Positions 1-7,318 of a stretch of 11,515 bases of DNA are shown here, in pieces. Positions within the stretch are counted from its first letter, which is position 1. Each line of letters starts with the position of its first letter. The position numbers and the translations under genes are program-made. Below the pieces are notes generated by a model that searched no databases, was not told the origin of the DNA, and saw only the letters and a program-made list of their open reading frames with translations. This DNA is from Candidatus Aerophobota bacterium (GTDB lineage Bacteria > Aerophobota > Aerophobia > Aerophobales > B3-G15): positions 1-11,515 of the forward strand of contig DRTT01000063.1 in the NCBI GenBank assembly GCA_011372105.1, written 5' to 3'.

Positions 1-1
1 A

Positions 2-1102
2 GGGGAAAAGGTGGAAAAGGGAGAGCCTCTCTTAGAAATAGCAACTGATAAGGCTAATATGGAGGTTGAGTCACCTGAGACAGGTTATCTCAGAAAGATA
101 GTGGCAAAGGAAGGTGAGAAGGTCCCTGTAACAGAGATAATTGCCTATCTTGCAGACTCCATGGAGGAGGAGATACCTTCCGTGGAGGGAAAAGCCGAAG
201 TTATCCAGGGAAAAAGAGAAAGTGAGACTGCTTTTGAAGAAAAAAGGGAGGAAAGGGTTAAAGCCTCTCCTCTTGCCAGAAAACTTGCCCGTGAAAGGGG
301 TATAGATCTTACGAAGGTAAGGGGAACAGGTCCTGGAGGCAGGATAGTAAAGGAGGATGTTTTAAGAGCACTTGAGGAAAAGGAAGCTGCTTCTGCAGTA
401 GAAAAGGTGGCTGCCCGAGAGGAATTTTCTCTTTCCCGGGTGGAAAAGATAATGGCAGAAAGGATGGAGGAAAGTAAAAGAGAAATTCCTCACTTTTATC
501 TTACAGTGGAGGTGGACTTTTCAGAGGTTGTGAAATTAAGGGGGGATCTTTTGGAGGAATTTGAGGAAGAGAAGAAGGTTCATCTGACCTACACCGATTT
601 TATAATAAAAGCCTGTGCCAGAGCTTTAAAGAAGTTTCCAAAAGTTAACTCTCATTATAAAGATGGAAAGATTATAACTTTTTCAAACGTAAATTTAGGT
701 CTTGCTGTTGCAAGGGAGAATGGACTTGTTGTTCCGGTAATAAAAGACGCTGATAAAAAAGATATCTTTGAAATTGCAGGAAAAAGAGAGGAACTTGTGA
801 AAAAGGCAGTTGATGATAAGCTTTCTCTGGAGGATATAGAGGGAGGAACTTTTACTTTATCCAATCTTGGAATGATGGGAATTAAGAATTTTATGGCTAT
901 TATAAATCCACCTCAGGTCTGCATACTTGCCACAGGAAAAATAGAGGAAAAAGTTATTGCAAATGAAGAGGAAATTGTGGTTGCTCCTGTAATGGAAATG
1001 ACCCTTTCCTGTGATCATCGTGTAGTTGATGGATATCTTGGTTCAAAGTTTCTCCAGGAGGTAAAAAAAGGATTGGAAAAGCCAGCTTTACTTTTAATTT
1101 AA
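2..1102 (+). CDS. pdhC: Dihydrolipoamide acyltransferase, E2 of a 2-oxo acid dehydrogenase complex (5' end outside window)
   Basis: E2 core subunit of a pyruvate or related 2-oxo acid dehydrogenase; it transfers the acyl group from lipoyl-lysine to CoA in the cytoplasm. The frame is open from base 2, and the GTG at 11 is internal: the sequence GEKVEKGEPLLEIATDKA is the middle of a lipoyl domain, so about 25 to 30 N-terminal residues lie upstream. The lipoylated Lys of the TDKA motif is codon 50-52. A linker leads to a peripheral subunit-binding domain (about bases 260-380, containing SPLARKLARERGIDL and GTGPGGRI). The catalytic domain follows from about base 425, with the active-site motif DHRVVDG (His codon 1016-1018) near the C-terminus. 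Only one lipoyl domain is seen, although another could lie upstream. The substrate (pyruvate, acetoin or branched-chain acids) cannot be fixed without the E1 genes. ribE starts 9 bases after the stop, suggesting cotranscription. Confidence 0.93.
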   Translation, partial: GEKVEKGEPLLEIATDKANMEVESPETGYLRKIVAKEGEKVPVTEIIAYLADSMEEEIPSVEGKAEVIQGKRESETAFEEKREERVKASPLARKLARERGIDLTKVRGTGPGGRIVKEDVLRALEEKEAASAVEKVAAREEFSLSRVEKIMAERMEESKREIPHFYLTVEVDFSEVVKLRGDLLEEFEEEKKVHLTYTDFIIKACARALKKFPKVNSHYKDGKIITFSNVNLGLAVARENGLVVPVIKDADKKDIFEIAGKREELVKKAVDDKLSLEDIEGGTFTLSNLGMMGIKNFMAIINPPQVCILATGKIEEKVIANEEEIVVAPVMEMTLSCDHRVVDGYLGSKFLQEVKKGLEKPALLLI

Positions 1103-1111
1103 GAGAAAGTG

Positions 1112-1753
1112 ATGTTTACAGGGATAGTAGAGGAGATAGGAAAGGTATCAAGGATAGTTTTTTCTCCTGTTTTTCAGCTTGAGGTAAGGGCAGAAAAAAC
1201 CCTGGAAAATCTTAAAATTTCCGATAGTATATGTGTCAATGGGGTTTGCCTTACTGTTACCTCAAAAAGAAAAGAAGACTTTGTAGTTCAGGTTATGACT
1301 CAAACCCTGAAAAAGACAAATCTTGGTTTTTTAAAAGTGGGGGATGAGGTCAATCTGGAAAGAGCTCTTACACCTACCTCTTTTATGGGAGGGCATTTTG
1401 TGACAGGCGATATTGATGGACTTGCAAAAGTAGAAGAGATTAAAAAGGAGTCATCCCAGTGGGTTTTGAGCTTAAAGGTTCCTTCAGGTTATGAAAAATA
1501 CATCGTTCCTCAAGGGAGGGTGACTTTACAGGGAGTTAGCTTAACAGTGGCAGATAAGAAGGAGAAGTTTTTTCAGGTTTGCCTCATTCCCTATACTCTT
1601 TCTCACACCACTTTAAAAAACTGCAAAAGAGGTGATCTTCTGAACCTGGAGGTTGATATTCTGGCAAAATATATGGATGAGATTCTCAAATCCTATACTG
1701 AGGCTGAAAGGAAAGGTGTAACTTTTGATTTTTTAAGGAAAGCAGGCTATTGA
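1112..1753 (+). CDS. ribE: Riboflavin synthase, alpha-type
   Basis: Catalyses dismutation of two 6,7-dimethyl-8-ribityllumazine molecules to riboflavin and the pyrimidinedione precursor, the last step of riboflavin synthesis. The protein shows the family's two tandem lumazine-binding barrels. Barrel 1 starts with MFTGIVEEIG and contains VNGVCLTVT; barrel 2 contains GVSLTVA and the LIPYTL.HTTL motif. The 213-residue length is normal. I chose ATG 1112 because the family starts exactly at MFTGIV; the GTG at 1109 would add one Met. The barrel-2 entry reads GGHFVTGDIDG, with Asp100 where many homologues have His (GHVDG; position equivalent to E. coli His102), a single-base change (gat for cat). 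His95 of the same motif is kept. It is followed after 10 bases by ribBA. Family assignment is secure; the effect of Asp100 is unknown. Confidence 0.96.
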   Translation: MFTGIVEEIGKVSRIVFSPVFQLEVRAEKTLENLKISDSICVNGVCLTVTSKRKEDFVVQVMTQTLKKTNLGFLKVGDEVNLERALTPTSFMGGHFVTGDIDGLAKVEEIKKESSQWVLSLKVPSGYEKYIVPQGRVTLQGVSLTVADKKEKFFQVCLIPYTLSHTTLKNCKRGDLLNLEVDILAKYMDEILKSYTEAERKGVTFDFLRKAGY

Positions 1754-1763
1754 AAGATAAAAA

Positions 1764-3011
1764 ATGAGCGAAGAAAAAGATTTGGCTGATATTCAAGAAA
1801 TTCTGGAAGATCTTAAAAGAGGAAAAGCAGTAATTATTATTGATGAGAAAAACGAGACAAGAGGAGGAGATCTTATAATTCCTGCCTCCTGCATCACTCC
1901 CGAAATTATCAATTTTATGATGAAATATGCAAGAGGACTTATTTGTGTGGCTATTACTCCAAAAAGAGCAAGAGAGCTTGATCTTCCTCCTATGGTTACA
2001 GGTGGTGCATCTCTTAAAGGGACCGTTTTTGCTGTCTCTGTGGATGCAAGGAAAAATACCACTGGTACATCTGCTCAGGATCGTGCTCAGACTATTAAAA
2101 CTATAATTGATCCTGAGGCAAAAAGTGAGGATTTTGTAAAGCCCGGACATGTTTTTCCTCTTATTACCTGTGAAGGAGGAGTTCTTGTTAAAGCAGCGGC
2201 ACCTGAGGCAGCCGTTGACCTTGCAAGAATTGCCGGTTTTTATCCAGCAGGAGTTGTTTGCGAGATAATAAATGAAAGTGGTCAGGTGGCAAACCTTTCT
2301 GAAATAAGAGAATTTTCTAGGCAACATGGATTGAAAATTTGTAGCATAGCTGACCTTATAAGTTACAGATGGAAAAAGGAAAAACTTGTAAGAAGAGAAG
2401 TTGTAACCAGTATGCCCACCATTTTTGGCGAGTTCACCCTTATAGCCTACAGAACTGTTCTTGAAAACAGAGTTCATCTTGCACTTGTTAAGGGTGAGGT
2501 GAGAGGAAAAGAAAATGTTATTGTCAGGGTTCACTCACAGTGTCTGACAGGGGATGTGTTTAAATCCCTTCGCTGCGACTGCGGTCAGCAACTTGAGGTA
2601 GCTTTGAAGATAATATCCAGCGAAGATTGCGGAGTTCTTCTATATCTTAACCAGGAGGGAAGAGGAATTGGCCTTTTAAACAAGCTAAAGGCATATGAGC
2701 TTCAGGACAGGGGAATGGATACAGTGGAGGCAAATGAGAAACTCGGCTTCCCACCTGATTTGAGGGACTATGGAATTGGGGCTCAAATTCTGGCCGATCT
2801 CGGACTTCACAAAATAAGGCTTTTGACTAACAACCCACGTAAAATAATAGGACTTAAAGGATACGGTCTTGAGGTGGTGGAGAGAGTGCCTATTGAGATA
2901 AAACCTAATAAAATAAACAGGCGCTATCTTGAGACAAAAAGAGAAAAGTTAGGTCATATATTAAACCTTGTCCATTTAGGAGAAGATACTTCAGAGGAGA
3001 AAGGAGAGTAA
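1764..3011 (+). CDS. ribBA: RibBA: GTP cyclohydrolase II fused to a degenerate-looking DHBP synthase domain
   Basis: RibBA normally feeds both branches of riboflavin synthesis: the N-terminal half makes 3,4-dihydroxy-2-butanone 4-phosphate from ribulose 5-phosphate, and the C-terminal half opens GTP. The 415-residue length fits the fusion. The GTP cyclohydrolase II half (from about residue 205) looks intact: zinc cysteines C260, C271 and C273 in [17 protein letters not shown], then [20 protein letters not shown] and LLTNNPRK. The DHBP synthase half keeps the fold ([17 protein letters not shown] at 99-107, [20 protein letters not shown]). It has lost the acidic catalytic loop, where RENEGD is replaced by ETRGGD (31-36), and the metal histidine, where GHTEA is replaced by AAPEA (145-149). 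It therefore probably acts as GTP cyclohydrolase II only, by inference, with the N-terminal half structural or altered. No strong ribosome site precedes the ATG. ribH begins two bases after the stop. Confidence 0.93.
   Translation: MSEEKDLADIQEILEDLKRGKAVIIIDEKNETRGGDLIIPASCITPEIINFMMKYARGLICVAITPKRARELDLPPMVTGGASLKGTVFAVSVDARKNTTGTSAQDRAQTIKTIIDPEAKSEDFVKPGHVFPLITCEGGVLVKAAAPEAAVDLARIAGFYPAGVVCEIINESGQVANLSEIREFSRQHGLKICSIADLISYRWKKEKLVRREVVTSMPTIFGEFTLIAYRTVLENRVHLALVKGEVRGKENVIVRVHSQCLTGDVFKSLRCDCGQQLEVALKIISSEDCGVLLYLNQEGRGIGLLNKLKAYELQDRGMDTVEANEKLGFPPDLRDYGIGAQILADLGLHKIRLLTNNPRKIIGLKGYGLEVVERVPIEIKPNKINRRYLETKREKLGHILNLVHLGEDTSEEKGE
3001..3006 (+). promoter_or_regulatory. Ribosome binding site for ribH
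   Basis: The sequence AAGGAG lies inside the last codons of ribBA and ends 6 bases before the GTG at 3013. This strong site supports the GTG as the ribH start and implies translational coupling to ribBA. Confidence 0.75.
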
Positions 3012-3012
3012 G

Positions 3013-3483
3013 GTGAAGATATACAAAGGTAAAATCAGAGGAGAAGGGTTAAAATTTGGAGTGGTTGTTTCTCGACAGAATGAACTTATAACAAAAAGAT
3101 TGCTTGAAGGTGCACTGGATGCTCTTTTAAGACACGGAACAAAAGAAGAAGATATTGAAGTGGTGTGGGTTCCTGGTGGGTTTGAAATACCTGCTGTAGC
3201 CTCTAAGATGATTGAAAAGAAAAAGTTTGATGCCATTATATGTCTTGGAGCAGTTTTAAGAGGTGATACCTCTCATTATGAGTTAATTGCAGGCCAGGTT
3301 GCAAGGGGAATAGCTACCTTAGGTATAAAATCAGATGTTCCTGTGATATTTGGTGTGGTTACTACAGAAACTCTTGAGCAGGCAATTGAAAGAGCAGGAA
3401 CCAAAGCTGGAAATAGAGGATGGGATGCTGCTATTTCAGCTATGGAGATGGCAAATCTTTATTCAGAGTTAAAGCAAAGTTAA
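3013..3483 (+). CDS. ribH: 6,7-dimethyl-8-ribityllumazine synthase
   Basis: Condenses 5-amino-6-ribitylaminouracil with DHBP to give the riboflavin precursor lumazine; homologues form pentamers or 60-mer capsids. The 156-residue protein is colinear, without gaps over the residues checked, with the Bacillus subtilis enzyme as I recall it. His88 (proton acceptor, in GDTSHYE), Arg127 (phosphate binding, in ERAGTKAGN) and Phe57-Glu58 (in PGGFEIP) all fall at the same numbers. The notable difference is Gln22 in VSRQN, where the family has VSRFN; that Phe (Trp in yeast) stacks on the pyrimidine ring of the substrate. Ala56 is Gly and Ala85 is Asp. The start is a GTG with AAGGAG 6 bases upstream. 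It lies one base after ribBA, with prmC beginning one base after its own stop. Family assignment is very secure. Confidence 0.96.
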   Translation: MKIYKGKIRGEGLKFGVVVSRQNELITKRLLEGALDALLRHGTKEEDIEVVWVPGGFEIPAVASKMIEKKKFDAIICLGAVLRGDTSHYELIAGQVARGIATLGIKSDVPVIFGVVTTETLEQAIERAGTKAGNRGWDAAISAMEMANLYSELKQS

Positions 3484-3484
3484 T

Positions 3485-4366
3485 TTGAAGAAGGAAAAAA
3501 AATCATTAAAAGAACTTATAAGGTGGGCAAGCAGGTACCTTGCCTTGAGAAATGTGGAAAATTCCCAGGTTGTAGCAGAAATTCTGGCTGAAAAGATTAC
3601 AGGTAAAAAGAGAATAGATTTTTATCTTGAAGATATTAGCATTGACAGAGAAAAAGAAGAGATTTTTAAAAAAGACATAAGAAGTATTGGAAGAAAAGTT
3701 CCCCTTGCTTATATTATCTGTGAACAGGAGTTTATGGGGGATATATTTTTTTTAAAGCCGGGGGTTTTTATACCTCGTCCAGAAACAGAGATTCTTGTAG
3801 AAAGAGCCCTGGATTTTCTTAAGGAGAAAAACAGGTTTTCCTCTGAAAAGCTCAGGGTGGTGGATGTGGGCACAGGATGTGGCAATATCGCAGTTAGTAT
3901 AGCAAAAAGGATAGAAAATGTTATTGTTTATGCAACGGACATTTCCTCTCTTTCTCTTGAAGTGGCAAAGAAAAACGCAAGATATCATAAAGTTTCTAAT
4001 CGGGTGATTTTTCTTCTCGGAAGTCTTTTTTCTTCTCTTGATCTTTCCCTTAAGGGGAAAATTGATCTTATAGTCTCCAATCCTCCTTATATTGAGAGAG
4101 AGAAGATAAATTCCCTTCCCGAGGAGGTGAAGAAAGAGCCTCGTTTTACCCTGGATGGAGGAAAAGAGGGTCTTGATTTTTACAAAAAAATTGTGCCTGA
4201 ATCTGTCAGATGGCTTAAAAGTGACGGGGGATTAATGCTGGAGGTAGGTTATGCTCAAGCTGAAAAAGTTTTAAGCATTATAAGGAAGGAAGATGAGCTG
4301 GTAGAGGAAAAAATCTTTCGTGATTTACAGGGAAACAAAAGGGTTGTGTTTGTAAAGAAAAAATAA
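3485..4366 (+). CDS. prmC: Peptide chain release factor N5-glutamine methyltransferase
   Basis: Methylates the Gln of the GGQ motif in release factors RF1 and RF2, using S-adenosylmethionine, to improve translation termination. The 293-residue length fits. A helical N-terminal domain leads into PLAYIICEQEFMG (the family usually has PLQYILGEQEF) and the F.IPRPETEILVE segment. The SAM-binding loop is DVGTGCGN (127-134) and the catalytic NPPY motif is at 199-202. The C-terminus has LDGGKEGLDFY, as is typical. The start is a TTG at 3485. A stop in the same frame at 3470-3472 rules out a start further upstream, and the next GTG is more than 20 codons in, which would truncate the N-terminal domain. 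The ribosome site is weak and the gene follows ribH by one base, so it is probably translationally coupled. In many bacteria prmC instead follows prfA. Confidence 0.94.
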   Translation: MKKEKKSLKELIRWASRYLALRNVENSQVVAEILAEKITGKKRIDFYLEDISIDREKEEIFKKDIRSIGRKVPLAYIICEQEFMGDIFFLKPGVFIPRPETEILVERALDFLKEKNRFSSEKLRVVDVGTGCGNIAVSIAKRIENVIVYATDISSLSLEVAKKNARYHKVSNRVIFLLGSLFSSLDLSLKGKIDLIVSNPPYIEREKINSLPEEVKKEPRFTLDGGKEGLDFYKKIVPESVRWLKSDGGLMLEVGYAQAEKVLSIIRKEDELVEEKIFRDLQGNKRVVFVKKK

Positions 4367-4392
4367 TTTACCACGGAGTTTTTAATAAGAAA

Positions 4393-6165
4393 GTGCCTTT
4401 AAATTACAGGATTATTGAAAGAAGAAATCTAAACTATGAAAGAAGATTGAAATTTATAGGGGGGGTTTTATTTCTTGCCTTTTTGCTTATTTTAATAAAA
4501 ACAGGTTGGTTGCAAATAATCCAGGGAGAAAGGTTCTTTTATCTATCTCAAGCCTCTCGCCTCCGACTTGTACCCTTACCCAATCCTCGAGGGTTAATTC
4601 TTGATAGAAAAGGAGAGGTGCTTGCCGATAATACCGCCTCTTTTTCAGTAGCGGTTGTGCCTGAAAATATATCTGACCCTGATAGATTACTTTCCAGGTT
4701 GAAGGAGGTTTTCCCTTCAATGGATGTTGAGGCTTGTAAGAAAAAGATAAAAAGAGCACAAAATCCTTTCCGTCCGGTGATACTTAGAGAAAAAGTTGAG
4801 CTTTCCAAGGTGATTTACCTTCTGGAAAGAGAAGAGGATTTTTCTTCTGCAGTGATTCTTACCCAACCTGTGAGGAATTACCCCCAGGGTGATCTTCTGG
4901 GTAACCTTCTGGGTTATCTGGGGGAGGTCAATAAAAAAGAACTAAGAGCTCTTTCTGGTCTGGGGGTGGAGGCAGGAGATCTTGTAGGTAAGACAGGTAT
5001 TGAGAGAATGTATAATTCTTACCTGCAGGGAGAAAAAGGAGGAAGACAGGTTGAGGTTGATGTTTATGGTAGGGCTTTAAAAATTATTTCTCAAAGAGAT
5101 CCTCAACCTGGGGATACCCTTTATCTTACCATAGATCTTGAGATGCAAAAGATAGCAAGAGAGGAGATGGGAAAAAGAAAGGGTGTGGTTTTAATAGCAA
5201 ATCCTCAAACAGGACAGATTCTAACTCTTGTAAGCCTTCCCTCTTTTGATCCCAATCTTTTCTCCAGAGGGATTTCTGAAAAGGAATGGAATGAAATTTC
5301 TTCCCATCCAGGAAATCCCTTAGAAAATAGAGCCATAAGAGGGGAGTATCCTCCTGGATCAACTTTTAAAATAGTGGTTGCAACAGCAGCTCTGGAGGAA
5401 AAAAAGATATTTCCTGAAAGTACCTACTATTGTCCCGGGTACTACAAAGTGGGCAATAGAGTGTTTAAATGCTGGAAAGAAGGAGGACACGGGAAGGTTG
5501 ATCTTGAAGCAGCACTTGTTCACTCCTGCGATGTTTATTTTTACCAGTTAGGGTTAAAAGTTGGAACAGAAGATATAATTCGGTATGCAAGACTTTTTGG
5601 TTTGGGAAAACCCACAGGGGTTGATTTTCCTATGGAAAAAAGGGGCTTTCTCCCAACGCCTTCCTGGAAAAAAAAGACTTATAAGGAATCCTGGTATCCA
5701 GGGGATACTGCAAATTTATCTATTGGTCAGGGTTATATTCTTGTAACCCCTGTTCAGATGTTAACCTTGGTAAATGCAGTGGCAAATGGGGGCTATCTTG
5801 TGAAGCCCTACCTTGTGGAAAGGATAGTTGATGTAAGGGGTAATCTGGTTTATCAGAAAACTCCGGAAAGAGAGAAAATTCCTGTTTCATCCTCAACTCT
5901 TAACTTTTTATGCAGAGCTTTAAAAGGTGTTGTGGAGAAGGGTACAGGATGGCGGGCAAAAAATAAGGTGGTAAATATAGCAGGTAAAACAGGAACCGTA
6001 GAGATAGAGGGAAGCGAAAATCCACATAACTGGTTTATTGGATATGCTCCGACGGATAACCCGACATTATCTATAGTTGTTCTTGTTGAAAACAGAGAAG
6101 AAGAGATTTCCATTGCTCCTCAAATAGCAGGAAAAATATTTTCCAGAATCTTTTCCAGAGCTTAG
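4393..6165 (+). CDS. mrdA: Penicillin-binding protein 2, elongasome transpeptidase
   Basis: Class B penicillin-binding protein that cross-links peptidoglycan during cell elongation, partnered with the RodA glycosyltransferase; membrane-anchored with its catalytic domain outside the cytoplasm. A short basic N-terminus and one membrane segment (about 21-42) are followed by a dimerisation/pedestal domain beginning at PNPRGLILDRKGEVLADN. The transpeptidase domain carries all three active-site motifs: STFK with nucleophile Ser323 and Lys326 (in YPPGSTFK), SCD at 378-380, and KTG at 532-534. The 590-residue length is normal for PBP2 and there is no PASTA domain. The start is GTG; no closer in-frame ATG exists, and a weak CGGAG lies 14 bases upstream. 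rodA starts 3 bases after the stop, as in many mrdA-rodA pairs. mreB, mreC and mreD, often next to it, are not here. Confidence 0.95.
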   Translation: MPLNYRIIERRNLNYERRLKFIGGVLFLAFLLILIKTGWLQIIQGERFFYLSQASRLRLVPLPNPRGLILDRKGEVLADNTASFSVAVVPENISDPDRLLSRLKEVFPSMDVEACKKKIKRAQNPFRPVILREKVELSKVIYLLEREEDFSSAVILTQPVRNYPQGDLLGNLLGYLGEVNKKELRALSGLGVEAGDLVGKTGIERMYNSYLQGEKGGRQVEVDVYGRALKIISQRDPQPGDTLYLTIDLEMQKIAREEMGKRKGVVLIANPQTGQILTLVSLPSFDPNLFSRGISEKEWNEISSHPGNPLENRAIRGEYPPGSTFKIVVATAALEEKKIFPESTYYCPGYYKVGNRVFKCWKEGGHGKVDLEAALVHSCDVYFYQLGLKVGTEDIIRYARLFGLGKPTGVDFPMEKRGFLPTPSWKKKTYKESWYPGDTANLSIGQGYILVTPVQMLTLVNAVANGGYLVKPYLVERIVDVRGNLVYQKTPEREKIPVSSSTLNFLCRALKGVVEKGTGWRAKNKVVNIAGKTGTVEIEGSENPHNWFIGYAPTDNPTLSIVVLVENREEEISIAPQIAGKIFSRIFSRA

Positions 6166-6168
6166 AAA

Positions 6169-7236
6169 ATGCGTATTCTAAAAAAAGAATTTGATATATA
6201 CATTATTGTTCCCACGATTTGTCTTTGTTTGTGGGGACTTTTTCATCTTTATACCATTTCTCTGGAGGATTCTTATTATTATTTTGAAAGACAGGCTATA
6301 TGGCTTTGTTTTGGGATTTTTTTTCTCTTTTTGTTTTCGTTTTTTCCAAAAGAGGTCTGGTCAAGACTTTCTTACCTTGTTTACACAGCTACAGTTTTCT
6401 TTCTCGTGCTTGTGATAGTAAAGGGAAGTGCTATCTATGGAGCAAAGCGGTGGTTAGATATAGGTTTTTTTAATTTTCAACCTTCTGAACTTGCAAAGCT
6501 TTCTTTAATCTTAGCCTTGAGCAAAATTCTCTCGGGCAAGGAGAGGATTGGTTGGAAGAATATTCTTCTATCTTTTATTTTGGCCTCTCTTTTCTTTTTT
6601 TTAATTGCAGTTCAACCTGACCTTGGCACAGCTTTAATTGTGTTTTCTTTGTGGTTGATTTTACTCTTCCTTTCAGGAATTTCTCTCAAAAGTTTTTTTG
6701 TTTTAATAGGAACAATTCTTGCCTCTCTCCCGATTTTTTATCTTTTTCTTCGCCCCTATCAAAAGCTACGTATTCTAACCTACCTTAATCTTCACAAGGA
6801 CCCCTTAGGTGCAGGGTGGAGTTCTCTTCAATCCAAGATAGCTATTGGTTCGGGAAGAATTTTTGGTAAGGGTATAGGAGGAGCAGCTCACACAAAACTT
6901 AAATATTTACCTCAGCCACTTACTGATTTTATCTTTTCCAGTATAGGAGAGGAATGGGGGTTTATAGGAGTTTCGCTGCTCATAGTAGCCTATGTTATGA
7001 TAATTTTAAGGGGACTTTCTTTTGCCTTGAGGGAAGGGAAGAGTTTTTCAGGTCTTTTTGCTGCAGGGTTTGTCACCTTAATTGCGGTGCAGGCTTTCAT
7101 AAATATGGGGATGGCCTCTGGAATTATACCTGTTACAGGAGTTCCCCTTCCTTTTGTAAGTTACGGAGGAAGCTCGCTTCTTGTTTTTTTATCTGGCACA
7201 GGCATTCTTCTTTCTCTTTCTCGAGAGGAACTATAA
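6169..7236 (+). CDS. rodA: RodA, SEDS-family peptidoglycan glycosyltransferase
   Basis: Polytopic membrane enzyme that polymerises lipid II into glycan strands during rod elongation, working with PBP2 encoded just upstream. About ten hydrophobic segments cover the 355 residues. Family motifs are in order: GAKRWLDIGFFNFQPSELAK, QPDLGTALI, GAGWSSLQSKIAIGSGRIFG, LPQPLTDFIFSSIGEEWGF and PVTGVPLPFVSYGGSS. Asp253 in TDFIF matches the Asp shown to be essential in RodA homologues. Linkage to mrdA and the GIGGAAHTK loop favour RodA over FtsW or SpoVE. ATG 6169 lies 3 bases after the mrdA stop, with little ribosome site of its own, so coupled translation is likely. It ends the long first operon: a promoter for the next gene starts 6 bases after its stop, and no hairpin terminator is seen. 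Confidence 0.95.
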   Translation: MRILKKEFDIYIIVPTICLCLWGLFHLYTISLEDSYYYFERQAIWLCFGIFFLFLFSFFPKEVWSRLSYLVYTATVFFLVLVIVKGSAIYGAKRWLDIGFFNFQPSELAKLSLILALSKILSGKERIGWKNILLSFILASLFFFLIAVQPDLGTALIVFSLWLILLFLSGISLKSFFVLIGTILASLPIFYLFLRPYQKLRILTYLNLHKDPLGAGWSSLQSKIAIGSGRIFGKGIGGAAHTKLKYLPQPLTDFIFSSIGEEWGFIGVSLLIVAYVMIILRGLSFALREGKSFSGLFAAGFVTLIAVQAFINMGMASGIIPVTGVPLPFVSYGGSSLLVFLSGTGILLSLSREEL

Positions 7237-7242
7237 TCCTTG

Positions 7243-7271
7243 TTGACATAAATTATTTACTGAATTATATT
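7243..7271 (+). promoter_or_regulatory. Sigma-70-type promoter for the aminotransferase-leuC unit
   Basis: A perfect -35 box TTGACA (7243-7248) is followed, after exactly 17 bases, by TATATT (7266-7271), one mismatch from the -10 consensus. Transcription would start near 7278, giving a leader of about 41 bases before the ATG at 7319. It sits in the 82-base gap after rodA, the largest gap in the first three quarters of the window. No operator-like inverted repeat is obvious. Confidence 0.75.
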
Positions 7272-7307
7272 TTAAGAATCTATTTTTACCAATGAATTGA
7301 AAGTCGG

Positions 7308-7313
7308 GGGGGT
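7308..7313 (+). promoter_or_regulatory. G-rich ribosome binding site of the aminotransferase gene
   Basis: A run of seven G (7306-7312) precedes the ATG. GGGGGT ends 5 bases before it and can pair with the anti-Shine-Dalgarno sequence if one G-U wobble replaces A-U. The second coiled-coil gene uses the same GGGGGT form (10960-10965). Confidence 0.6.
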
Positions 7314-7318
7314 AAATA

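Noticed and set aside
1103..1111. FMN riboswitch in front of ribE
   Set aside because: Only 9 bases separate ribE from the upstream gene, and no RFN-like sequence was recognised there.
1686..2534. Minus-strand open frame of 282 codons across ribE/ribBA
   Set aside because: It overlaps two well-supported genes on the other strand, is rich in Ser, Asn, Phe and Cys as expected from antisense translation, and shows no domain.
6191..6415. Plus-strand open frame of 74 codons inside rodA
   Set aside because: Shadow of the rodA membrane-protein codons in another frame (Phe/Leu rich), with no ribosome site.
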